From assembly GCF_004342845.1 (NCBI RefSeq), contig NZ_SLXB01000011.1:37928-101927 (forward strand): a stretch of 64,000 nucleotides of DNA. The letters are read 5' to 3'. The position numbers and the translations under genes were made by a program. The notes below the pieces were generated by a model. It did not search any database. It saw nothing but the letters and a program-made list of their open reading frames with translations, and was not told the origin of the DNA. This document shows positions 52,554 through 61,671 of this stretch, in pieces. Source of the stretch: Prevotella heparinolytica (lineage in GTDB: Bacteria; Bacteroidota; Bacteroidia; Bacteroidales; Bacteroidaceae). The stretch's first letter is position 1. Every line of letters begins with the position of its first letter.

Positions 52554-54551
52554 ATGAACCTGAAAGATTTAGCCATTATAGGAGTAACTGCAGCGACTGT
52601 TGCAGGTTGTGCTTCTGCCAAAAAGGAATATGCTTCTTACGAATTATATCCGGTACGTTCGGGTAGTCTCACAGAGATGGAATACAGCCCGACCGTGACT
52701 CGTTTTTCTCTATGGGCACCTACGGCCGACGAAGTTCGTCTGATGTTGTTTGAAACCGGAGACGGTGGACATGCTTATGAGACTATCTCAATGCAGCTTT
52801 CTGAAGAAGGGACGTGGAAGGCAGATGTTGAGCGAGATATGAAAGGGAAATTTTATACTTTCAACGTGAAAATCAACGGTAAATGGTTGGGTGATACTCC
52901 GGGCATCAATGCTCGTGCCGTAGGCGTAAACGGCAAACGTGCGGCAATCATTGACATGAGGACTACCGACCCTGAAGGTTGGGCAGACGACAAACGTCCC
53001 GCGTTGGTTTCTCCGGCAGATGTGATTATCTATGAGATGCACCACCGGGATTTCTCAATAGACTCTTTATCCGGCATTCGGCATAAAGGTAAGTTCTTGG
53101 CGCTTACCGAGACGGGCACAGTGAACCCTGACAACTTGCCGACCGGAATCGACCACCTCAAGGAACTGGGCATCACGCATGTACACATCCTTCCTTCCTA
53201 TGATTATGCTTCGGTTGATGAAACCAAGTTGAGTGAGAACAAATACAATTGGGGATACGACCCGCAAAACTACAATGTGCCCGACGGTTCTTATTCCACG
53301 GACCCTTATACGCCCGAAGTACGTATCCGTGAGTTCAAGCAGATGGTGCAGGCATTGCATAGAGCCGGCATCCGGGTGGTATTGGATGTGGTTTATAATC
53401 ATACCTACAATACGTCCGACAGTAATTTCGAGCGTACGGCACCCGGCTATTTCTATCGTCAGCGACCCGATGGAACGTATGCCGACGGTTCGGCTTGCGG
53501 AAATGAGACAGCCAGCAATCGTCCCATGATGCGCAAATATATGATAGAATCCGTACTGTATTGGATGAACGAGTATCACATCGACGGTTTCCGTTTCGAC
53601 CTGATGGGCATTCACGATATTGAAACCATGAACGAGATACGTAAGGCTGCAACGGCTGTCGACCCCACCGTTTTTATATATGGTGAAGGTTGGGCTGCAT
53701 CGGCTCCGCAGATGGCGGCAGATTCTTTGGCCATGAAAGCCAACACATACAAGATGCCGGGCATTGCCGCTTTCTCTGATGAGATGCGTGATGCATTGCG
53801 TGGCCCGTTCAATGATAATCATCAGGGGGCTTTTCTTGCTGGTCTGCCGGGAGGAGAAGAGAGCATTAAGTTCGGTATTGCAGGCGCAGTGAAGCATCCG
53901 CAAGTCAATTACGATTCCGTGAACTACAGTAAAGCTCCGTGGGCAGAACAACCAACGCAGATGATCGGCTATGTGTCTTGCCATGACGACATGTGTTTGG
54001 TGGACAGGCTTAAGGCGAGTGTTCCCGGCATAACTCCCGAAGAATTGGTGAAGTTGGATAAATTGGCACAAACGGCAGTGTTTACTTCGCAAGGAGTTCC
54101 GTTTATTTATGCCGGTGAGGAAGTAATGCGCGATAAGAAAGGAGTACATAACAGTTTTGAAAGTCCTGACTCCGTAAATGCGATAGATTGGCGTCGCAAG
54201 ACACAGCATGCCGATGTATTTGCCTACTACAAAGGTTTGATACAACTGCGTAAGTCGCATCCGGCTTTCCGTATGGGCGATGCCGATATGGTACGCAGGC
54301 ATTTGGAATTTCTTCCGGTAGAAGGTAATAATCTGATTGCTTTCCGGCTGAAAGACCATGCTAACGGAGACGGATGGGAAGAAATTATCGTGGTGCTCAA
54401 TGCCCGCAAGGAACGTGCCCTCATTTCCTTGCCCGAAGGAAAATATACCGTGGTATGCAAGGATGGGTTCATCGACCGGCAGGGATTAGGCACATTGTAT
54501 GGTGGCGAGATAGGCATCTCCGCACAGTCGGCAATGATCTTGTGGAAGTGA
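52554..54551 (+). CDS. pulA: Type I pullulanase (GH13) lipoprotein
   Basis: A 665-residue debranching enzyme hydrolysing alpha-1,6 links of pullulan and amylopectin fragments. The signal peptide ends in a VAGC lipobox (Cys about 19). A CBM48-like beta domain (about 35-125, FSLWAPTADEVRLMLF) precedes the barrel, which has the type I marker YNWGYDPQNYN, region I VVLDVVYNHT, catalytic D349 (GFRFDLM), E378 (YGEGW) and D478 (CHDDM). It is lipid-anchored in the envelope. It is the third starch enzyme of the window, unlinked to the other two. Confidence 0.95.
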   Translation: MNLKDLAIIGVTAATVAGCASAKKEYASYELYPVRSGSLTEMEYSPTVTRFSLWAPTADEVRLMLFETGDGGHAYETISMQLSEEGTWKADVERDMKGKFYTFNVKINGKWLGDTPGINARAVGVNGKRAAIIDMRTTDPEGWADDKRPALVSPADVIIYEMHHRDFSIDSLSGIRHKGKFLALTETGTVNPDNLPTGIDHLKELGITHVHILPSYDYASVDETKLSENKYNWGYDPQNYNVPDGSYSTDPYTPEVRIREFKQMVQALHRAGIRVVLDVVYNHTYNTSDSNFERTAPGYFYRQRPDGTYADGSACGNETASNRPMMRKYMIESVLYWMNEYHIDGFRFDLMGIHDIETMNEIRKAATAVDPTVFIYGEGWAASAPQMAADSLAMKANTYKMPGIAAFSDEMRDALRGPFNDNHQGAFLAGLPGGEESIKFGIAGAVKHPQVNYDSVNYSKAPWAEQPTQMIGYVSCHDDMCLVDRLKASVPGITPEELVKLDKLAQTAVFTSQGVPFIYAGEEVMRDKKGVHNSFESPDSVNAIDWRRKTQHADVFAYYKGLIQLRKSHPAFRMGDADMVRRHLEFLPVEGNNLIAFRLKDHANGDGWEEIIVVLNARKERALISLPEGKYTVVCKDGFIDRQGLGTLYGGEIGISAQSAMILWK

Positions 54552-54670
54552 TATGACGGATATTTCGCTTTGTTCCCCATTCTGAATAGTTTGGTGCAAA
54601 AAGCGTAGGTACGTTTGGTTGGGTATTGAAATAATAGGGATTCACTCGAAGATTGTATGATATAAATCGT

Positions 54671-54678
54671 TATATTTG
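54671..54678 (+). promoter_or_regulatory. Promoter of the transaldolase-like gene
   Basis: TATATTTG matches TAnnTTTG, 29 bp before the ATG at 54707. The longer in-frame start at 54653 is upstream of it and rejected. Confidence 0.55.
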
Positions 54679-54706
54679 TGACGTTAACCATCTTAACCAT
54701 TATATC

Positions 54707-55363
54707 ATGAAATTTTTTATTGATACGGCCAATCTGGAACAGATTCGGGAAGCCTATGATTTAGGTGTGCTCGATGGCGTTACAACCAACCCTTCGCTTA
54801 TGGCCAAAGAAGGAATCAAAGGAGTAGATAATCAGCGTAAGCATTATGTGGATATCTGCAATATTGTGCAGGGAGATGTGAGCGCCGAAGTGATTGCCAC
54901 CGATTACGAAGGTATCATTCGGGAGGGAGAAGAGCTGGCAGCTTTGAACCCCCACATTGTGGTGAAAGTACCTTGTATTGCCGACGGCATCAAAGCCATC
55001 AAATATTTCTCGGAAAAAGGCATTCGCACGAACTGTACATTGATTTTCTCTGTGGGACAGGCACTGTTGGCTGCCAAAGCCGGTGCCACGTATGTGTCTC
55101 CATTTGTGGGGCGGCTCGATGATATCAGTGAAGATGGCATTGCATTGGTGGGCAAAATCGTTGAGATATATCGTTACTATGGTTATGCCACTCAGGTGCT
55201 TGCTGCTTCTATCCGTCATACGGCACATATCATTCAGTGTCTTGAAGTAGGTGCTGATGTGGCAACTTGTCCGCTTTCGGCCATCAAGGGATTACTCAAT
55301 CATCCCTTGACAGATGCAGGCTTGAAGAAGTTTCTTGAAGACTACAAGCGGGTGAACAACTAA
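54707..55363 (+). CDS. Fructose-6-phosphate aldolase / transaldolase-like protein
   Basis: A 218-residue enzyme of the short transaldolase (TalC/FSA) subfamily. It opens with MKFFIDTANLEQIREAYDLG, has VTTNPSLMAKEG and the Schiff-base lysine region HIVVKVPCIADGIKAIKYFSEKG, then NCTLIFSVGQALLAAKAGA and SPFVGRLDD. Subfamily members catalyse either transaldolation in the pentose phosphate pathway or fructose-6-phosphate cleavage. The choice is not decidable here, though Phe rather than Tyr in TLIFSVGQ is worth checking. Confidence 0.92.
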   Translation: MKFFIDTANLEQIREAYDLGVLDGVTTNPSLMAKEGIKGVDNQRKHYVDICNIVQGDVSAEVIATDYEGIIREGEELAALNPHIVVKVPCIADGIKAIKYFSEKGIRTNCTLIFSVGQALLAAKAGATYVSPFVGRLDDISEDGIALVGKIVEIYRYYGYATQVLAASIRHTAHIIQCLEVGADVATCPLSAIKGLLNHPLTDAGLKKFLEDYKRVNN

Positions 55364-55448
55364 TCGGCTTGGCTCTTAAAATATCCTATAAGCTTTTCTA
55401 TTATCGTAAAAAAAGACCAATATCTGTGTGGATTAGAATAAAAAGATT

Positions 55449-55456
55449 TACTTTTG
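55449..55456 (+). promoter_or_regulatory. Promoter of the LTA-synthase-like / PAP2 pair
   Basis: TACTTTTG matches TAnnTTTG. The predicted start of transcription is about 55463, coinciding with the first ATG; the next ATG at 55490 would have a normal leader. Confidence 0.55.
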
Positions 55457-55462
55457 TCTCTC

Positions 55463-57403
55463 ATGTTTAAGAGATGGAATAAGACACAGATGAAAGAAAG
55501 GCTTATAGGATTTATAAAGACTTACTGTTTGTTCGTCTTTATTTTTGTACTGCAAAAACCTTTGTTCATGCTATTCTACCAATCGTTGTATTCCGAGGTT
55601 TCACGGAGTGATTGGTGGAGTGTTGTTTGGCATGGATTACCGCTTGATTTTTCTTTGGCCGGTTATCTGACCGCCATTCCCGGCTTTCTTTTTGTTGCTT
55701 CCGCTTGGACACTGTCCGGTTTTCTTCATCGCCTTCGATGTGGCTATTGCCTTTTCATTTCCATCCTGCTTTCCATTATCTTCATTGTAGATTTAGGATT
55801 ATACGAATATTGGGGATTCCGATTGGATGCTACGCCGCTTTTCTATTTTTTCTCTTCACCTAAGGATGCAATAGCCAGTGTCAGTGTCTGGGTGGTGTTG
55901 GGAGGAATAGTTGCTATAGCTGTTTATGCGGCATGTATATATGGTCTATTCTATGCCGTTTTGTTACAAAAGAAGCAATGGCAGCAGATAAAATTACCCT
56001 ACTACCGTTTGAGGACATCCAGTGTATTGCTGCTGATGACCGGATTGTTGTTTATACCTATTCGCGGAGGTTTTACGGTCTCTACGATGAACGTGGGGAA
56101 GGTCTATTACAGTGCTAATCAACGTCTGAATCATGCTGCCATCAATCCGGCATTCAGCCTGATGGAGTCGCTCGCCAAGCAGAAAGACTTCGGCAAGCAA
56201 TACCGCTTTATGAAGGCCGAAGAAGCCGATGCTATCTTCAAGAGCCTGCTCGACCCGTCTGTGCTTGAGGACAATGCCGAAACAACCGTTTCCTTACGGC
56301 AGCCTGAAGATTCATTGCATACATTGTTTACTACTCGACGTCCGAATGTACTTTTTGTTATTCTGGAGAGTTTCTCCTCCAAGTTGATGACAGCGCTGGG
56401 CGGTGAACCGGATATTGCCATACATCTGGATAGCCTGAGCAAGGAGGGGGTACTTTTTACAAACTTCTATGCCAATAGTTTCCGTACAGACCGTGGCTTG
56501 GTGTCCATCTTGAGCGGTTATCCTGCCCAACCCACTACAAGTATCATGAAATATCCGCGTAAGACGCAGTCTATTCCGGCCATTGCAGGCTGCTTGAAGA
56601 AAGCGGGTTATGAAACCAAATACTATTATGGCGGTGATGCCGATTTTACGAATATGCGTTCTTATCTCATGTCGTCAGGTTTTGAAAATATAGTTTCAGA
56701 CAAAGACTTCCCTATAGCGGAACGCTTGAGCAAGTGGGGAGCACACGACCATGTGGTATTCAATCGTCTGCTGGAGGATCTGACCCGACGTTCGGAAAGG
56801 AGCGAAGGACGATTCGTGTCGAATGAGGAACAAAGGTCGTTCTTCTATGTATTGCAGACTTCCAGCAGTCACGAACCCTTTGACGTTCCTTATCGTAGGC
56901 TGGAGAACAATCGTTTGAATGCATTTGCTTATACGGATAGTTGTGTAGGCGACTTTGTAAATCGCTTCCGTAAGTTGCCGGCATGGAAAAATACGGTGAT
57001 AGTTTTTGTGCCCGATCATTTGGGGGCTTATCCCGAACATGTTGACAATCTTTCTTTGGAACGTTACCGAATACCGTTGTTGATGGTGGGCGGTGCAGTT
57101 CGCGAGCCGCAACGCGTTGACGTGTATGGTTCGCAACATGATATTGCCGCTACGTTGTTGTCTCAGTTAGGCTTGCCTCATAATGAATTTATTTTCAGTA
57201 AAGATATGTTGAACCCTTCTGTTCCTCATTTTGCTTTCTTCACAGTGCCCGATGCTTTCGGCATGGTGACGGAGGAGAATCAGGTGATATACGATTGTCA
57301 GGCTGGCAAGGTGGTGGTAGACGAAGGGGAGTCAAAAGGTAAAAACCTGTCGCTTGGGCAGGCTTATCTGCAAAAATTGTATGACGATATAGCCCAAAGA
57401 TAA
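55463..57403 (+). CDS. LTA-synthase-like sulfatase-fold membrane transferase
   Basis: A 646-residue protein with about five N-terminal membrane helices (to about residue 195), then an extracytoplasmic alkaline-phosphatase/sulfatase-type domain. RPNVLFVILESFSSKLM supplies a metal ligand, SFRTDRGLVSIL holds the predicted catalytic Thr, and VFVPDHLGAYPEH near the end completes the site. Relatives transfer phosphoglycerol or phosphoethanolamine to lipids or glycans; the donor and acceptor are unknown. Start is uncertain: 55463 would be almost leaderless, 55490 is equally possible. A PAP2 phosphatase gene begins 2 bp after its stop and could recycle the lipid by-product. Confidence 0.88.
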   Translation: MFKRWNKTQMKERLIGFIKTYCLFVFIFVLQKPLFMLFYQSLYSEVSRSDWWSVVWHGLPLDFSLAGYLTAIPGFLFVASAWTLSGFLHRLRCGYCLFISILLSIIFIVDLGLYEYWGFRLDATPLFYFFSSPKDAIASVSVWVVLGGIVAIAVYAACIYGLFYAVLLQKKQWQQIKLPYYRLRTSSVLLLMTGLLFIPIRGGFTVSTMNVGKVYYSANQRLNHAAINPAFSLMESLAKQKDFGKQYRFMKAEEADAIFKSLLDPSVLEDNAETTVSLRQPEDSLHTLFTTRRPNVLFVILESFSSKLMTALGGEPDIAIHLDSLSKEGVLFTNFYANSFRTDRGLVSILSGYPAQPTTSIMKYPRKTQSIPAIAGCLKKAGYETKYYYGGDADFTNMRSYLMSSGFENIVSDKDFPIAERLSKWGAHDHVVFNRLLEDLTRRSERSEGRFVSNEEQRSFFYVLQTSSSHEPFDVPYRRLENNRLNAFAYTDSCVGDFVNRFRKLPAWKNTVIVFVPDHLGAYPEHVDNLSLERYRIPLLMVGGAVREPQRVDVYGSQHDIAATLLSQLGLPHNEFIFSKDMLNPSVPHFAFFTVPDAFGMVTEENQVIYDCQAGKVVVDEGESKGKNLSLGQAYLQKLYDDIAQR

Positions 57404-57405
57404 GT

Positions 57406-58104
57406 ATGGTATTATTCATGAATATTCTTCAGCAGGCGGTGGAAGCGGACACAAACGTTTTCTTTTTCTTCAACCGGATGCATAGTGAGTTTTTCGACTA
57501 TTTTATGAGTGCTTATAGCGGCAAATGGGTGTGGGTACCTATGTATGCGGCCATCTGGTATGTTATGTTGCGCAGCTTTCATTGGAAGGTCACTTTATGT
57601 TGTGTGCTGGGATTGGCTTTGACAATTGTTTTGGCCGATCAAGTGTGTGCCACATTGATACGCCCCTATGTAGAGCGTTTGCGTCCTTCCAATCTTGAAA
57701 ACCCTATTTCGGAGATGGTGCATCTTGTGAATAATCGCCGTGGGGGACGCTATGGCTTTCCTTCGTGCCATGCAGCCAACACTTTCGGTCTGGCTTTCTT
57801 CATCTTCTTTTTGTTTCGTAGGCGATGGCTTACCCTTTTCATGGCTCTATGGGCTTTGCTCACCTGTTATTCAAGGGTTTATCTCGGTGTGCACTATCCC
57901 GGTGATTTGCTGGCAGGCACATTGGTCGGTCTGGCCGGTGCCTATGTCATGTATCGTTTGTTTATGAAGGTCAGCGGTCACAAACATGCCCAGCAGGTTG
58001 TCCACATTTATGCTCCTGTATTGATAGGAGGAATAACCATTGTGGGAATATTTATTTATGCACTGATAAGCACGCTCAGAACTGATGACTTGCCGTTATC
58101 ATGA
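57406..58104 (+). CDS. PAP2-family membrane phosphatase
   Basis: A 232-residue inner-membrane protein with about six helices. The phosphatase motifs are VERLRPSN (motif 1 core), GFPSCHAANT (motif 2) and SRVYLGVHYPGDLLAG (motif 3). Family members dephosphorylate phosphatidic acid, undecaprenyl pyrophosphate or lipid A. Coupling to the LTA-synthase-like gene suggests handling of the lipid released there. Its last 29 bp overlap the convergent TonB-type gene on the other strand. 57418 is an alternative start. Confidence 0.9.
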   Translation: MVLFMNILQQAVEADTNVFFFFNRMHSEFFDYFMSAYSGKWVWVPMYAAIWYVMLRSFHWKVTLCCVLGLALTIVLADQVCATLIRPYVERLRPSNLENPISEMVHLVNNRRGGRYGFPSCHAANTFGLAFFIFFLFRRRWLTLFMALWALLTCYSRVYLGVHYPGDLLAGTLVGLAGAYVMYRLFMKVSGHKHAQQVVHIYAPVLIGGITIVGIFIYALISTLRTDDLPLS

Positions 58105-60604
58105 CCTCTTTCGGACGGATATTCAGACGTGAGGTGCTGCTTTGTGTGGCCGAATAGAGTGTATAGGCATATCCTTTCTTGTTTAAGAGATTGTTAAAGT
58201 TGGTTTCCAATCTCCATTTTCCTTTTTTATAGACGAGCGATGCATCTGCGAACACTGTGCTGAGATGTGTGTTGCTATTTAAGTCATTCCGATAGTGTTC
58301 TCCCGAAAGGCGGAGTTCGAACTTGCCGAAGCTCATGGTGAGATACAAGCGTTGCACGAAGTTCAGTAGTGGAGTGAGGTGGGTGCCATTGCCTATCTTG
58401 CTGCCGCCGTAGCCGACGGTAGCATGATATTCGGCTTCCAGATTAGGGGTAGGTTGCCAGATTATTTTCGGTTCTATTCTAAGGTAGTCGTACCGGTATG
58501 TTTGCAGCAACTTGTTGGTGAGTTGCTTCCCCGTGTTGCGGTTCAGCGAGAAGTTCAACGACGTTTTCAGATGCCAGTCATAAAAACCTTTGGAGAGTGT
58601 GCCTGTAAATGACCAGTATTCCGTTCTGTTGGGCAAATCATGAAGTGTGTGGATAATGGAGTCTTGCGAAATGCTTTGTCCGTAGAGCGCATTCTTCCAC
58701 GCGTGTTGATAATAAAGGGAAGCGGTTATGAAAAATTCTTGTACGGTATTCTTGTATTCTCCGTATAGCCGGTAGTTTTGGCTGAGGCTGACGGGAGTTG
58801 TTCCGTTATTGCGCCAAGTCCGGTAATCAGTCCGGTAAATGGGACGATAAAGATCGGTTCCATTTCCGGCAGAACGGGTCAGGCTGCTGAAGAAAGTCAG
58901 TTTCCAGTGATAGTCTATCTGATAACGGAGATAGATGGAAGGGGCATACAGAAGATAGTTTTCCTTTTGGCTGAAGAATCTTTTTCCTCGGAAAGGAAGC
59001 GTGAGGTTACCTTGCCATTTGCCTCGTTCCAATTGGAAAAAAGGGGTGAAATAGACGGAAAGGTTGGAGATGTCGGTCGGGCAACCGGAGGCTTGTGAGA
59101 GCCTGCCCCATTCTCCTTGCACCCCTGCCCGATATTGCTGTGTGAAGTCGTTATGTTTGCGCAGATAGCTTATGCTGTTGTCCGTATGGAGGCTTTGCCG
59201 GCGATACGTTTCTTTCTCGTCTGCCACTTGCAGAGATGAGGGAAGAAGAGTATATTGCATTGCGGAATTGACCTCCCACGTATTCATTCCTTTGTTGCGG
59301 AGTAAGTGGAAACTGTTGTCGGCTTTCAGTTGCGAGGTTTGTATTTTCTGGTGTAATTCTTGCAGAGTGCTCCGTTCTGTTGTTCCCTCTGCCCTGAACC
59401 GGTTGCTCAGATAGTGCTTGGGACTGTTGTCCTCATAATGAAGCTCTGCATAAGCATCGTCGCTCAGCAGGCGATGGTGATACGTCTCGTCTATGCGGAT
59501 GGTGTCGCCGGGCCGGTAGTAGGACAGTGTGTTGCTCCGTTCCTGTTCGATTTGGTCGTGTGTATATCCTGCTTGCAAGCGGAGACTTTTCTCGTCGTTC
59601 CATTTGTACATGCGATTGCCGTTGACAGTGTGCGTGTGGTTGAAGAGCAGGCGTTTCTTATCGAGCGGTGCACTGATGCCGGGTTGCGAGAGGAAAGAGG
59701 AGTTATCGAAATTGGTACTGTTGTTGTTTATAAACAGCATTTGCTCTTTGCTCAAGTCGGTGCCGTTGTTGTTTGTCTTATAGTTGTACAGGCTTTGCTT
59801 GCCCTTGCCTAACTGCAAAGCATTGAGGGCGCCCTTCCAAAGGATGCCTTTATTTTCATTGGAAGCCTCTTCCTTTTCGACGACATTGCTCAGCCCCATT
59901 CCCAACATGCCATTCATTATCCACTGGTCGCGGGCTTTCGGGTCGAGCTTCAAGTTCAGAGCCACTTCGTCGGAACTTATTTTGCCCTTTAATGTTTTTA
60001 AGGACTGGTAGTTCTCCATGATTTCCGCAGTCTTTACGGCTTTGGCGTTCAGGTTGTTGTTCACTTGGTTGTAGCGTCCGCCCGTCACATCCATGCCTTC
60101 TACCAGAAAGTGGTCGATGGCTTTGCCTTTGTACTTTACTTGCCCGTTTTCTTCTACGTCCACTCCGGGCAACCGCTTCAATACATCTTTAATGTGCACG
60201 TCTTTGGAGGAGGCAAACTGCGAGAGGTCATAGCGTACCGTATCTTTGCGGCTATGGATTCGTCCGGGGCGTATTTGCACTTCTTTCAGGGCAATGGCCT
60301 CGGATTGCAGGGAAAGGTTCAGTATTCCGGCTGCCGCTATTCGGCGGACTTCTCTCCTATATCCCAATAAGGAAGCACAGACTTGCAATGTGTCTTTATA
60401 CTTCCACGGCAAGGCATATCGGCCTTGGGCATCGGTCAGTGCATAGTCTATCGTCGTGTTGTTGCGCATGACGCTGACTACAACAGCTTCCAACGGTTGA
60501 CCGGTTTCGGCATCTGTCACCGTGCCGTTGAGGGTTTGGGCTTGTGCGGCTACTGAAAACAAGACAAGATATACCGGTAAGTACTTTCTTATTGTCGTTT
60601 TCAT
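58076..60604 (-). CDS. Outer-membrane TonB-dependent-receptor-like protein with carboxypeptidase-regulatory domain
   Basis: An 842-residue protein with a signal peptide ending in AQAQ, a CarboxypepD_reg-like domain (about 22-105, LNGTVTDAETGQPLEAVVVSV), a plug (about 115-200, VLKRLPGVDVEENGQVKYKG) and a long beta barrel. This is the layout of the outer membrane beta-barrel family that pairs with GLPGLI proteins. Substrate is not known. It lies 2 bp after the GLPGLI gene and is transcribed with it. Its C-terminal end overlaps the convergent PAP2 gene by 29 bp. Confidence 0.85.
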   Translation of the reverse strand: MKTTIRKYLPVYLVLFSVAAQAQTLNGTVTDAETGQPLEAVVVSVMRNNTTIDYALTDAQGRYALPWKYKDTLQVCASLLGYRREVRRIAAAGILNLSLQSEAIALKEVQIRPGRIHSRKDTVRYDLSQFASSKDVHIKDVLKRLPGVDVEENGQVKYKGKAIDHFLVEGMDVTGGRYNQVNNNLNAKAVKTAEIMENYQSLKTLKGKISSDEVALNLKLDPKARDQWIMNGMLGMGLSNVVEKEEASNENKGILWKGALNALQLGKGKQSLYNYKTNNNGTDLSKEQMLFINNNSTNFDNSSFLSQPGISAPLDKKRLLFNHTHTVNGNRMYKWNDEKSLRLQAGYTHDQIEQERSNTLSYYRPGDTIRIDETYHHRLLSDDAYAELHYEDNSPKHYLSNRFRAEGTTERSTLQELHQKIQTSQLKADNSFHLLRNKGMNTWEVNSAMQYTLLPSSLQVADEKETYRRQSLHTDNSISYLRKHNDFTQQYRAGVQGEWGRLSQASGCPTDISNLSVYFTPFFQLERGKWQGNLTLPFRGKRFFSQKENYLLYAPSIYLRYQIDYHWKLTFFSSLTRSAGNGTDLYRPIYRTDYRTWRNNGTTPVSLSQNYRLYGEYKNTVQEFFITASLYYQHAWKNALYGQSISQDSIIHTLHDLPNRTEYWSFTGTLSKGFYDWHLKTSLNFSLNRNTGKQLTNKLLQTYRYDYLRIEPKIIWQPTPNLEAEYHATVGYGGSKIGNGTHLTPLLNFVQRLYLTMSFGKFELRLSGEHYRNDLNSNTHLSTVFADASLVYKKGKWRLETNFNNLLNKKGYAYTLYSATQSSTSRLNIRPKEVMITASHQF

Positions 60605-60606
60605 GT

Positions 60607-61473
60607 TTATCTTCGTTCGAGTGGATTGTAGGGTATATTCATCGGATTTCTCGTTTTATTGCCTTGCTGGTCTTGTACGGTGACACTGACGTTGGGCATA
60701 CTGCCGGTGATGAAGCCTACCGGGTCTGCATGGTATCTTTCGTGGATTTTATCGTATGCTTTACGGCTTATGGGTTCATAATCTTTTCCACTGAAGAGGA
60801 GGGGGCGATAAGAACGACATTGCTCTATACCTGCGCAAGTGAAGGTGTAATGCTTATCGCCGTCTTCGGCTTTCAATATCAATCCCGGAAGGCCGAACAG
60901 TTTCCATGGCCCTTCACCGGAAGGAATTTCCGGGCTATACCAAGCCGTCCATCTTCTTCCCTTGAAGAAGCATTCCGCCTTGTTGCATACATAACCTATA
61001 ATGGTGGCCGTGTCTGCCGATAGGGTCCATTGCGGACGCTCTTCCGTTTCTTCGCAACGGAGCCTGCTGATGTCTCCCGCTATTTCGTTCAGCGTGGTGA
61101 CTTTTCCTACCGGATACCGTTTGTATGTTTGTTCATTAAGTCTGCTTTTCCCGAATTGTTTGGCATGCTCCATCATGACTTCTTTGGAGACGTTATTGGC
61201 AATATCGGCGGCAAGCACGGAATCGCTTACATATTTCGTATAGCTATAAAATCTGGAAGATTTCTTTCCTACTTCCAGCATCATGGTTTCTTTGAAGCGT
61301 TCTTTTTTCAACGTGTCTATACAGCCGTCTACTTCGTATTGAACGATGAACACGGCTTGGTCTATGGTATCCTTTCGGAAGGTCTTGCCCATGCCTATGT
61401 TGATACTGAATTGTGCATGCGCAGCCAATGCTATTATGGTCAGCATTGCGGTGAGTGAAGCTTTCTTTTTCAT
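60607..61473 (-). CDS. GLPGLI family protein
   Basis: A 288-residue protein with a signal peptide (cut near AAHAQF), named for its motif, visible as FGLPGLILKAEDGD, preceded by RRWTAWYSPEIPSGEGPW. GLPGLI proteins are specific to Bacteroidota and are usually encoded next to a TonB-type outer-membrane protein, as here. Their function is not established as far as I know. A transport or secretion role in the periplasm or outer membrane is inferred from context. Confidence 0.9.
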   Translation of the reverse strand: MKKKASLTAMLTIIALAAHAQFSINIGMGKTFRKDTIDQAVFIVQYEVDGCIDTLKKERFKETMMLEVGKKSSRFYSYTKYVSDSVLAADIANNVSKEVMMEHAKQFGKSRLNEQTYKRYPVGKVTTLNEIAGDISRLRCEETEERPQWTLSADTATIIGYVCNKAECFFKGRRWTAWYSPEIPSGEGPWKLFGLPGLILKAEDGDKHYTFTCAGIEQCRSYRPLLFSGKDYEPISRKAYDKIHERYHADPVGFITGSMPNVSVTVQDQQGNKTRNPMNIPYNPLERR

Positions 61474-61528
61474 TGTTTTGTTGTTTTTAAAGGTGATATC
61501 GGTAACAGATTGATATTTCTGTTTGTCG

Positions 61529-61536
61529 CAAATCTA
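61529..61536 (-). promoter_or_regulatory. Promoter of the GLPGLI / TonB-type operon
   Basis: CAAATCTA is TAGATTTG on the minus strand (TAnnTTTG), 56 bp before the ATG at 61473. Confidence 0.45.
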
Positions 61537-61634
61537 CACGAAAAGATTGTACCGGAGCAGGAAAGTTATTACTGAGATATTACTCCGAAAGAAAAAAGAG
61601 AGCCTCGTACGTACATCCGATTCCCTGAAAAGAT

Positions 61635-61642
61635 TACCTTTG
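61635..61642 (+). promoter_or_regulatory. Promoter of the kinase / regulator pair
   Basis: TACCTTTG matches TAnnTTTG, about 99 bp from the divergent GLPGLI promoter. It implies a start near 61649, so the ATG at 61672 is preferred over the GTG at 61648. Confidence 0.55.
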
Positions 61643-61671
61643 CCACTGTGGAGAAAAGGAATATCGCAAAG

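Noticed and set aside
53067..54359. Leftward open frame (430 codons) opposite the pullulanase gene
   Set aside because: It lies wholly inside the pullulanase catalytic region on the other strand and has no domain.
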